A DNA stretch of 64,000 nt from CAWBOV01 sp963790525. GTDB taxonomy: Bacteria > Actinomycetota > Actinomycetes > Mycobacteriales > Jatrophihabitantaceae. The stretch is from positions 372,001 through 436,000 of the forward strand of contig CAWBOV010000002.1 in the NCBI GenBank assembly GCA_963790525.1. Direction: 5' to 3'. Positions 25,153 to 32,290 of this stretch are shown here, in pieces (within the stretch, counting starts at the first letter, position 1; every line of letters starts with the position of its first letter). The notes below the pieces were generated by a model, which searched no databases, was not told the origin of the DNA, and was given only the letters and a program-made list of their open reading frames with translations. A program made the translations under genes and the position numbers.

Positions 25153-26524
25153 GGGTGTGCCCGCCCTTCAGGTCCTGCTCCCGCTCCGGTACGGGGGCGT
25201 CCCGGTCCGGCGGCGCCGCCTTCATCTCCGGGTCGGCCGTGGACACCGGAGTGCCGATCTCCATCAGGACGGCGTGCAGTGCCCACATCGCGGTGTACGT
25301 GCTCAGCACGATGACGGTCGCATCGGCCGGGACGTGGCGCACCGCGGTGAGCACGCCGTCGCGGAGGTCGGGCTCGATGGCGTCCGCGGCGAGGTCGTCG
25401 TACTTCAGGCGCAGCGCCATGTCGGCCGCGCGCGTGCCCGAGGTCAGGACCCAGGGCTCGCTGCCGGCCACGGTCGCCATGGGGGTCGCGAAGTCGACGT
25501 CCCACAGCCAGCTGACGTCGCGGCTGTCGGCGTAGTCGTCGTTGATGGCGATCACGACGGCTTCAGCCCGGTAGGCCGCCAGGGTGCGCAGCGTCTGCCG
25601 GAAGCCGGCCGGGTTCTTCACCAGGTGCAGGACGAGCCGGCGCCCCTCGACCCGGAAGGTCTGTCCCCGGCCGAACGCCGGCTCGACGGCCCGCAGACCC
25701 TCTGCCACCCGCGCGGGAGGCACGTCGAAGGTCAGGGCGAGCGCGGCGGCCCCGGCGGCGTTCTGGGCGTTGTGCGCGCCCCCGGCCTGCAGGTCGACCG
25801 CGAAGGTCTCCGACCCGATGCGCAGTGACAGGCGGCTCGTCTCACCCAGCTCCATCGCCAGCAGTTCAGCGGTGACCGGTGCTGCCGAGACGACGGGGGC
25901 ATCGGCGTCGGCCCCGTAGAGCTCGTCGTCGGTGGGGAAGTCGGCGCGCAGGTCGGCCGCGACGCCGTAGTAGCTGACCGGCGCGCTCAGGCCGTCGGCC
26001 AGAGCCACCAGCCGGGGATCGTCCCGGTTGAGCACGACGGCCACGCGGGCCGTCCGCGCCACCGTCGCGAGCAGCTGCGCGGTGGTGTCGATCTCGCCGA
26101 ACCGGTCGAGCTGATCACGCATGACGTTCAGCAGCAGCACCCGATCCGGGCGCACGACGTCGACGAAGCGCACCGCGTGGGCCTCGTCGAGCTCGAACAC
26201 CGCGACGTCGGCGTCCAGGCGGCCCCGCCAGCTGGCGTGGTCGCACACGGCGGTGATGGCGCCGCGGACGAAGTTGCTGCCGGTGTCGTTGGTGAGCACG
26301 CGCAGGTCCTGGGCCAGGATCGTGGCCACCATCTTGGTCGTGGTGGTCTTGCCGTTCGTACCGCTGACGACCACCGTGCCGAACTCGAGGCCGGCGAGCA
26401 CGGTGGGCAGGAAGCGCGGGAAGATCCGCTCGACGACCAGACCGGGTAGGGCGTTGCCCCGCCGTCCGATCAGGCGCAGGGCGGCTCCGACGGACTTGCC
26501 GAGCCAGATCGCGGCGAGATTCAT
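25145..26524 (-). CDS. murT: lipid II isoglutaminyl synthase, Mur ligase-like subunit MurT
   Basis: 459 residues with a MurE/F-like core: ATP loop VVSGTNGKTTTTKM (53-66), FELDEAHAV, and the C-terminal MurT domain (TFRVEGRRLVLHLVKNPAGF, AINDDYADSRDVSWLWDVDF). It activates lipid II stem-peptide D-glutamate with ATP and uses ammonia from GatD. Characterised Firmicute MurTs have a Cys4 zinc ribbon after VVLNRDDP; here that stretch (DDELYGADADAPVVSAA) has no cysteine and the protein has only one Cys, at about residue 93. The ATG at 26524 is preceded by a -10 box. Confidence 0.93.
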   Translation of the reverse strand: MNLAAIWLGKSVGAALRLIGRRGNALPGLVVERIFPRFLPTVLAGLEFGTVVVSGTNGKTTTTKMVATILAQDLRVLTNDTGSNFVRGAITAVCDHASWRGRLDADVAVFELDEAHAVRFVDVVRPDRVLLLNVMRDQLDRFGEIDTTAQLLATVARTARVAVVLNRDDPRLVALADGLSAPVSYYGVAADLRADFPTDDELYGADADAPVVSAAPVTAELLAMELGETSRLSLRIGSETFAVDLQAGGAHNAQNAAGAAALALTFDVPPARVAEGLRAVEPAFGRGQTFRVEGRRLVLHLVKNPAGFRQTLRTLAAYRAEAVVIAINDDYADSRDVSWLWDVDFATPMATVAGSEPWVLTSGTRAADMALRLKYDDLAADAIEPDLRDGVLTAVRHVPADATVIVLSTYTAMWALHAVLMEIGTPVSTADPEMKAAPPDRDAPVPEREQDLKGGHTHG

Positions 26525-26533
26525 AGGGGACCG

Positions 26534-26539
26534 AGATTA
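26534..26539 (-). promoter_or_regulatory. -10 box upstream of murT-gatD
   Basis: TAATCT on the minus strand ends 9 bases before the murT ATG, giving a leader of only a few bases. Confidence 0.45.
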
Positions 26540-26739
26540 CCGGTCCGGCCGACTGTCTCGTGTCCGATGAGGGGTTTCGTGCCGGAGGAGATAGAGCCGT
26601 GGGGCCGGACCCGGGGGACAGACCGGCCCCACGACACTGGAGAGGCAACTGGCGCGGGCAGTAACGCCGCGGGGGCACGGGTTCTCCGCTGCCAGTTTTT
26701 GGTCGGGCCCCGGGGGGACGGGTTCTCCGACGTTTATGG

Positions 26740-26762
26740 AACGCGGGCGCTGGGCCCGCGTT
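26740..26762 (-). terminator. hairpin after the small secreted-protein gene
   Basis: AACGCGGGC (26740-26748) and GCCCGCGTT (26754-26762) are perfect complements around a 5-base loop, starting 2 bases past the stop codon at 26765. No U-tract. The remaining 26,525-26,739 gap shows no gene, only a GGTTCTCCG direct repeat (about 26,680 and 26,721). Confidence 0.55.
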
Positions 26763-26764
26763 GT

Positions 26765-26950
26765 TCAGCTGCCGAAGCGGTTGAGCGCGACGACCTTGGT
26801 GGCGGCGGCGACGTGCACCGTCGAGGAGTGGCTGCCGTGGCCGGCGGCGGAGGTGACCGTGGCCAGTCCGGAACCGAAGAGGCCCGCCGAAAGGCCGACC
26901 GTGGCGGCGGCGATAACGACTCGGCGAACGCGAAGTCCCGTGACACTCAT
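26765..26950 (-). CDS. small secreted protein, unknown
   Basis: 61 residues from MSVTGLRVRRVVIAAATVGL: a twin-basic start, hydrophobic core and AxA-like end (VTSAAG), so a signal peptide of about 33-35 residues. The mature part of about 27 residues (HGSHSSTVHVAAATKVVALN) is His/Ser/Thr/Val rich. The GGAG site 6 bases before this ATG decides against the ATG four codons earlier. A terminator-like hairpin follows the stop. I recognise no family. Codon use is as GC-rich as the neighbours. Confidence 0.6.
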   Translation of the reverse strand: MSVTGLRVRRVVIAAATVGLSAGLFGSGLATVTSAAGHGSHSSTVHVAAATKVVALNRFGS

Positions 26951-27265
26951 GGTCATCTCCATTCAGCGGATTAGTGGTGAGAAGGGCCGTTTTGCAACTT
27001 GTGACGTGTTCGTCGTTCTGTATGCAATGTCCAAAGTCTGACCGAGGCGGAACGCGCCTGCAAGCGGGTGGCCCGGCATGAAACAATACTGTGAACTAGG
27101 ATCGTACTCTGTGAACGCGCGGTGGGGCAAGCGCCTGTTTGACTCGGGGGTCCCCAGGCGCGGATGCACTGATGGTCCGCAGTATATGGCGCCGATTGAC
27201 CCTGCGCGGCGCCCGTCCACACAGCGTAAAGTTTGTGAACGTTCCCACTATTGATTGGCGGCCCG
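26951..27265. other. AT-richer intergenic region with three TGTGAAC sites
   Basis: This 315-base gap has the lowest GC seen in the window outside oriC and holds no convincing gene. TGTGAAC occurs at 27090-27096, 27110-27116 and 27234-27240, all in the same orientation. The first two are 20 bases apart (about two helical turns). The third is followed by GTT to give a GAACGTTC palindrome, 26 bases before the HTH-gene ATG. It probably contains promoters of the two divergent genes and operator sites. Confidence 0.5.
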
Positions 27266-28267
27266 ATGGCGACCGATGCAGTCGAACGGCGGACCCGCGA
27301 GCAGTCGGCAGAGCTCGCCGAGATCCTGCAGACGGGCCCGTTCAATGTCGCCCTCCAAGTAGCTATCGGGTACAGCGGGTTGACCCTGGCGCGGTTGGAG
27401 TACCACCTGGAACAGCGTGGGTGCCGCATCGGGCGCTCGACGTTGAGCTACTGGCAGCAGGGGCGGCGCCGCCCGGAGCGGGCGGATTCCCTTGAGGCTC
27501 TCGCGGTGCTGGAGGAATTACTAGTACTTCCGGAAAAGTCACTCAGCTCGCTGCTCGGCCCGAAGCGGCCGCGGGGGCGGTGGATCGGGCATCGGCCCGG
27601 TGGCCTGAGCTGGGCCGAGATGTGGGCGATGAACGACGACATCAAGCGGCTGGTGGCCATCGACTCGCGCCGCCAGAACGACCGGCTGCGCGACATCTCC
27701 ATGAGCGAGCAGCTCACCGTGGGCCACGACCGGCGCATCCACTTCCACGAGATCCGCCCCGTCACCCAGGCCCGGGAGGACGGTGCGGACCGCAACCTGC
27801 TGCTCTACAACACCGGCGACGACGTCAACGTCGACCTCATCGAGCTCACCGATCTGGAGAACTGCCGCATCGGCCGGCAGCGGTCCCTCGTCGATGCCAA
27901 CTTCGCCGCGTTCGAGCTGCTCTTCGACCGCTCACTGAAGGAATCCGACACCCACCTGTACGGCTACCGGCTCGACTTCACCGGCGCCTTCCGTGAATCC
28001 GTGGACCCCGTCGTGCGCGGCACCGACCGCCCGACCGACGCCCGGGAGGCGATCCGGGGCTTCCGCCACCCGACCCACACCTACGTCCTCCAGGTGCAGT
28101 TCACCGCCCCGACGCTGCCGGTGCGGGTGTTCCACGTGCGGTCGGCGCGGATGAACGGCGAGGAGGAGGACATCGCCGAGCTGACGCTCACGTCGAACAA
28201 CACCACGCACATCGCCGTGCAGAACGTGCGCCCCGGCGTACACGGCATCCGCTGGGAGTGGGCGTAG
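27266..28267 (+). CDS. XRE-like helix-turn-helix protein with unknown C-terminal domain
   Basis: 333 residues from the ATG at 27266; a TTG five codons earlier is possible. Residues about 27-95 look like a variant XRE/cI DNA-binding domain (LARLEYHLEQRGCRIGRSTL, SYWQQGRRRPER). The remaining 220 residues are a beta-rich domain I do not recognise (LLLYNTGDDVNVDLIELTD, LYGYRLDFTGAFRES, HTYVLQVQFTAP), ending with NNTTHIAVQNVRPG. There is no membrane segment. It is an orphan regulator inserted between murT and the tRNA genes, absent from the mycobacterial layout. The TGTGAAC repeats upstream are candidate autoregulatory sites. Confidence 0.72.
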   Translation: MATDAVERRTREQSAELAEILQTGPFNVALQVAIGYSGLTLARLEYHLEQRGCRIGRSTLSYWQQGRRRPERADSLEALAVLEELLVLPEKSLSSLLGPKRPRGRWIGHRPGGLSWAEMWAMNDDIKRLVAIDSRRQNDRLRDISMSEQLTVGHDRRIHFHEIRPVTQAREDGADRNLLLYNTGDDVNVDLIELTDLENCRIGRQRSLVDANFAAFELLFDRSLKESDTHLYGYRLDFTGAFRESVDPVVRGTDRPTDAREAIRGFRHPTHTYVLQVQFTAPTLPVRVFHVRSARMNGEEEDIAELTLTSNNTTHIAVQNVRPGVHGIRWEWA

Positions 28268-28328
28268 CACCTGCCGGGCCGCTGCGTGCGGGCCAGGCCC
28301 ACTCGGCCCGGCCTGGGACATCAGAGAG

Positions 28329-28401
28329 TGGAGACGAGGGGAATCGAACCCCTAACCCCTGCCTTGCAAAGGCAGTGCTCTGCCAATTGAGCTACGTCCC
28401 C
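28329..28401 (-). tRNA. tRNA-Ala (TGC)
   Basis: 73 bases fold as a full cloverleaf: acceptor GGGGACG/CGTCTCC with the G3:U70 pair that marks alanine tRNAs, a GTAGCTCAATTGGCAGAGC D-arm, anticodon loop CTTTGCAAG with TGC, T-arm GGGGTTCGATTCCCC, and discriminator A. The 3' CCA is not encoded. Confidence 0.97.
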
Positions 28402-28414
28402 TGGCGGGCACAGC

Positions 28415-28543
28415 TTAGCGGTGCTCGGGCTCGGCCACGGCCTGGCTCCAGACGGCGGAGCTGGCCTGGGCTGCGGAACGGCGGCGGTTGAGGACCGCGG
28501 CCCCGCCGAGTGCGGCCAGCAGGAGCAGGATCAGACGCTTCAT
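28415..28543 (-). CDS. DLW-39-like micro-protein
   Basis: 42 residues: MKRLILLLLAALGGAAVLNR then RRSAAQASSAVWSQAVAEPE and HR. A hydrophobic N-terminal helix is followed by a basic turn and a short amphipathic tail with a single Trp. A strong GGAGGA ribosome site lies 8 bases before the ATG. Actinobacteria carry tiny DLW-39 proteins next to the tRNA-Ile/Ala genes at the origin, and size, site and layout fit. The exact DLW triplet is VW here. Function unknown. Confidence 0.72.
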   Translation of the reverse strand: MKRLILLLLAALGGAAVLNRRRSAAQASSAVWSQAVAEPEHR

Positions 28544-28581
28544 CCGGGTGCTCCTCCGCCGCTGTTCGACTGCACGATGCG

Positions 28582-28655
28582 TGGGCCTGGGAGGACTTGA
28601 ACCTCCGGCCTCATCCTTATCAGGGATGCGCTCTAACCGTCTGAGCTACAGGCCC
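28582..28655 (-). tRNA. tRNA-Ile (GAT)
   Basis: 74 bases: acceptor GGGCCTG/CAGGCCC, D-arm TAGCTCAGACGGTTAGAGC, anticodon stem-loop CATCCCTGATAAGGATG with GAT, T-arm GGAGGTTCAAGTCCTCC, discriminator A, no encoded CCA. It lies downstream of gyrA-DUF3566 and upstream of tRNA-Ala, the classic gyrA-ileT-alaT order. Confidence 0.97.
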
Positions 28656-28734
28656 GCTGGTGCGGGACACGCGATCGCCGAGCTTACCGGGCACCCTGAG
28701 CTGCACCAAACCGGGTACCCCGCGGGAACCGCCG

Positions 28735-29705
28735 TTACTCGCGCTCCGACAGCGTGATCTCGATCCCGCCCACGAGGTCGGCGCAGAGGTTGTAGACGAC
28801 CGATCCGATCGTCGACAGCGCGATGAACAGCACGATGTAGACCATGCCGATCACGAAGGCGCCGCTGAAGACCAGACCGGAGGTCACCACGTCCTTCAGG
28901 TGCTGGCGTCGCCGTTGATCTGGCGGACGGTGTCGTTGACCTTGGAGAACACGCCCATGACGTCGAGGATGCCGTACAGGACGCCGACCATGATCAGCCA
29001 GACGAAGAACAGCGCGATCGCCAGCACGCAGGAGAACTTGAGCACCGACCAGACGTTGATGTGGCGCAGCTGCAGCCTGGCCCGGCGCGGGGCGCGTTCG
29101 TTGCGCGATCGCCGCGGGGCCCGGGGGGCCTTCGCGGCAGGCGGGGGTGGCGGCGTTGCCGGGGCGCCCTGGGGCGGCTGAAGCGCGGAGGCGACCGTGG
29201 GGGCTCCCGAGGCGGCGAGGGACGCCGCGTACTGGTCGACGGCGCTCACCGGCGCTCCGGCGGCGCCGCTGAGCGCACGCTGGTCCCGGGTGAGGTACGG
29301 GTCCTCGACGCCACCCACCCGCGGCAGAGCCGCGGTGGTGGCCGCATTCGGGTCCTCGCTCGAGGTGTACCGCGGCGGGCTGAAGACCGAGTCGGTCCTG
29401 CGCGCCTGATCTGCCGGCCCCTGATCCGATGACGCGGGCGCAGCGGCGGCATGCTCCTGGGTGTCCGCGCCGGCGCGGGCATCCGCCTCGCCCTTCGGGT
29501 CGGCCCCGGCGGGGGTGAAGCTCGCGGCGCCCATGTTCGGGGCCTCGATGCGCACGGCGTCGGTGGGCGTCACCCGCGCGGGCTCGATCGGCCCGGTGGT
29601 CGTCGCCGCATGGGCGCCGTTCTCGGTGGTGGTGGGATCAGGCGTCGATTCGTCGACGGACCCACCCACGGTGGCCGTGCGGCCAGCGTTGGTCGGGTTG
29701 GACAT
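28735..29705 (-). CDS. DUF3566 membrane protein, frame broken near 28900
   Basis: A long Pro/Ala/Thr-rich cytoplasmic head (about 205 residues) precedes the DUF3566 domain: LRHINVWSVLKFSCVLAIAL, then VGVLYGILDVMGVFSKVNDT. The open frame stops after INGDAST at 28896, but the expected continuation LKDVVTSGLVFSGAFVIGMV and a final NLCADLVGGIEITLSERE is present in the next frame, ending at 28735. One missing base in a C-run (about 28,899) explains this; the length is 3n+2. DUF3566 follows gyrA in most actinobacteria and its role is unknown. The ATG is 3 bases after the gyrA stop. Confidence 0.85.
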
Positions 29706-29708
29706 CGG

Positions 29709-32198
29709 CTACTCCTGCTCCTCAGGCTCGTCGGCGTTGCGCGCAACAGCGACCAGCGTGACGCCGTCCGGCAGGTTGATCAGCCGGACGCCCATCGTCT
29801 GGCGCTGGGCCCGACGCACCTCACTGGCAGTTGTGCGGATCACCCCGCCGTTGGACGTGATCGCATAAATCTCATCTTCAGGACGGACCGCCATGGCTCC
29901 GACGAGCCCGCCTCGGGTGGACACGATACGCGCCGTGAGCACTCCCTTGCCTCCTCGTCCCTGCACGGGGTACTCGTCGACGGGGGTGCGCTTGGCGAAT
30001 CCGCCCTCGGTGGCGACCAGGATCTCGACTCCCTCGCCGAGCACCTCCATGGCCAGCAACTCATCCCCCGGAGCGAAGCGCATGCCGATGACACCTGACG
30101 TCGCGCGCCCCATCGGCCGCAGCGAATCGTCGTCGGCGAGGAACCGGATCGACTGCGCGCGGCGGCTGACGAGCAGCAGATCGTCGGTCGCGGAGATCAG
30201 CGCCGCGTCGATCAGCTCATCGTCGTCTCTCAGGTTGATCGCGACGATCCCACCGCTGCGGTTGGAGTCGAAGGCCGTCAGCTCGCTCTTCTTCACCAGG
30301 CCGTTCTTGGTGGCCAGCACCAGGTACGGGGAGACCTCGTAGTCCTTGAGCGCGATCACCTCGGCGATCTTCTCGTCGGGCTGGAAGGCGAGCAGGTTGG
30401 CCACGTGCTGACCGCGGGCGTTGCGGTTGGCCTCGGGCAGCTCGTAGGCCTTGATGCGGTACACCCGGCCCTTGTTGGTGAAGAACAGGATCCAGTGGTG
30501 GGTGGTGGTGACGAAGAAGTGGTCGACGATGTCGTCGAGCTTCAGCGCCGCGCCCTGCACGCCCTTGCCGCCCCGGCGCTGAGCCCGGTACAGGTCGGTC
30601 TTGGTGCGCTTGGCGTAGCCGGTGCGCGTGATCGTGACGACCACGTCCTCCTCGGCGATCAGGTCCTCCATGGACATGTCGCCGTCGTAGCCGATGATCG
30701 TCGTGCGGCGGTCGTCGCCGTACTTGTCCACGATCTCGGTCAGCTCGTCGTTGATGATCTGACGCTGCCGGCCCGGCTTGGCCAGGATGTCCTGGAAGTC
30801 GGCGATCTCGGCGGCGATCTTGTCGTGCTCGTCGATGATGTTCTGCCGCTCCAGGGCGGCCAGCCGGCGCAGCTGCAGGTCGAGGATGGCGACGGCCTGG
30901 ATCTCGTCGATCGTCGAGCAGCTCCATCAGCCCGGTCCGCGCCTCGTTGGCCGACGGGGAGCTGCCGGATCAGGGCGATCACCGCGTCCAGCTGGTCGAG
31001 CGCCTTGAGCAGGCCACGCAGGATGTGGATGCGCTCCTCGGCCTTGCGCAGGCGGTACTCGGGTGCGGCGGACGATGACCTCGACCTGGTGCTCGACGTA
31101 GAGCGCGATGACCTGGTCCAGGCGCAGCGTCCGCGGGACCCCGTCGACGATGGCGAGCATGTTCACGCCGAACGTCGTCTGCAGCTGGGTGTGCTTGTAG
31201 AGGTTGTTCAGCACGACCTTGGCCACGGCGTCGCGCTTGAGCGTCACGACGATGCGCATGCCGATGCGGTCGGAGGATTCGTCGTTGATGTCGGCGATGC
31301 CGGTGACCTTGCCCTCCTTGGCCAGGTCGGCGATCGTCTCCACGAGGTTGTCCGGGTTGACCTGGATAGGGCAGCTCGGTGACCACGAGGATGGTGCGCC
31401 CGCGGGCGTCCTCCTCGACGGTGACGACGGCGCGCATCCGGATCGAGCCGCGCCCGGTGCGGTAGGCGTCGGCGATGCCGTCCCGGCCGACGATCAGGGC
31501 CTTCGGTCGGGAAGTCCGGTCCGGGGATGAGCTTGCATCAGCTCCTCGAGCAGCTCCTCCTCGGTGGCGTCCGGGTGCTCGAGCGCCCACTTCACGCCGG
31601 CACCGACCTCGCGCAGGCTGTGCGGCGGGATGTTCGTGGCCATGCCGACCGCGATGCCCGCAACCGCCGTTGACGAGCAGGTTCGGGAACCGGCTGGGCA
31701 GGACGGTCGGCTCCTGGGAGCGGCCGTCGTAGTTGGGCTGGAAGTCGACGGTCTCCTCGTCGATGTCGCGCAGCATCTCCATCGCCAGGGCGTCAGCCGC
31801 GACTCGGTGTACCGCATCGCGGCGGCGCGGTCGTTGCCGGGCGAGCCGAAGTTGCCCTGCCCGTCGACCAGCGGCGCGCGCATCGACCACGGCTGGGCGA
31901 GGCGGACGAGGGTGTCATAGATCGAGGAGTCGCCGTGGGGGTGGTAGTTGCCCATCACGTCGCCGACGACGCGGGAGCACTTCACGTACCCCCGGTCCGG
32001 CCGGTAGCCGGAGTCGTACATCGCGTACAGGATGCGGCGGTGGACCGGCTTGAGGCCGTCCCGCACGTCCGGCAGCGCCCGCGACACGATGACGCTCATC
32101 GCGTAGTCGAGGAAGCTGCGCTGCATCTCGACCTGGATGTCGACGGGCTCGGTGCGGTCGTGGCCGCTGCCGTCGGTGGGATCGGTGGGATCTGTCAC
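29709..32198 (-). pseudogene. gyrA: DNA gyrase subunit A, frame interrupted by eight single-base indels
   Basis: All GyrA landmarks are present but in changing frames: QRSFLDYAMSVIVSRALPDV, the catalytic Tyr in AAMRYTESRL, the coiled-coil tower, GyrA-box QRRGGKGVQG and the beta-pinwheel tail. Breaks fall near 31790 (one base lost from a G-run) and 31662, 31533, 31505, 31366, 31060, 30957 and 30912 (one base gained each). The net shift is +6, so the C-terminal half (from about 30,900 down) is in the starting frame. Residues between breaks are fully conserved. As gyrase is essential, these are probably sequence errors in a working gene. GTG start with an AGAGG ribosome site. Confidence 0.9.
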
Positions 32199-32262
32199 GG
32201 AGTACCTCTGTGTGGTCGAGACCGCGCGCAGCGGCGGGGAGGGCGAAGGGGTCGGGGTACCT

Positions 32263-32284
32263 GGCCGCCCGGGATCGGGCGGCC
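32263..32284 (-). terminator. hairpin in the gyrB-gyrA gap
   Basis: GGCCGCCCG (32263-32271) pairs with CGGGCGGCC (32276-32284) around GGAT, 6 bases past the gyrB stop. It may be an attenuator or partial terminator between the two subunit genes. Confidence 0.5.
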
Positions 32285-32290
32285 GGCAGC

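Noticed and set aside
26971..27429. 152-codon minus-strand frame in the AT-richer gap
   Set aside because: It overlaps the HTH gene start, has no ribosome site or domain, and has mixed Arg/Ser/Cys composition typical of noncoding DNA.
30905..31795. Programmed ribosomal frameshifting in gyrA
   Set aside because: Eight shifts at unrelated sequences without slippery sites cannot be decoded productively; sequence error is far simpler.
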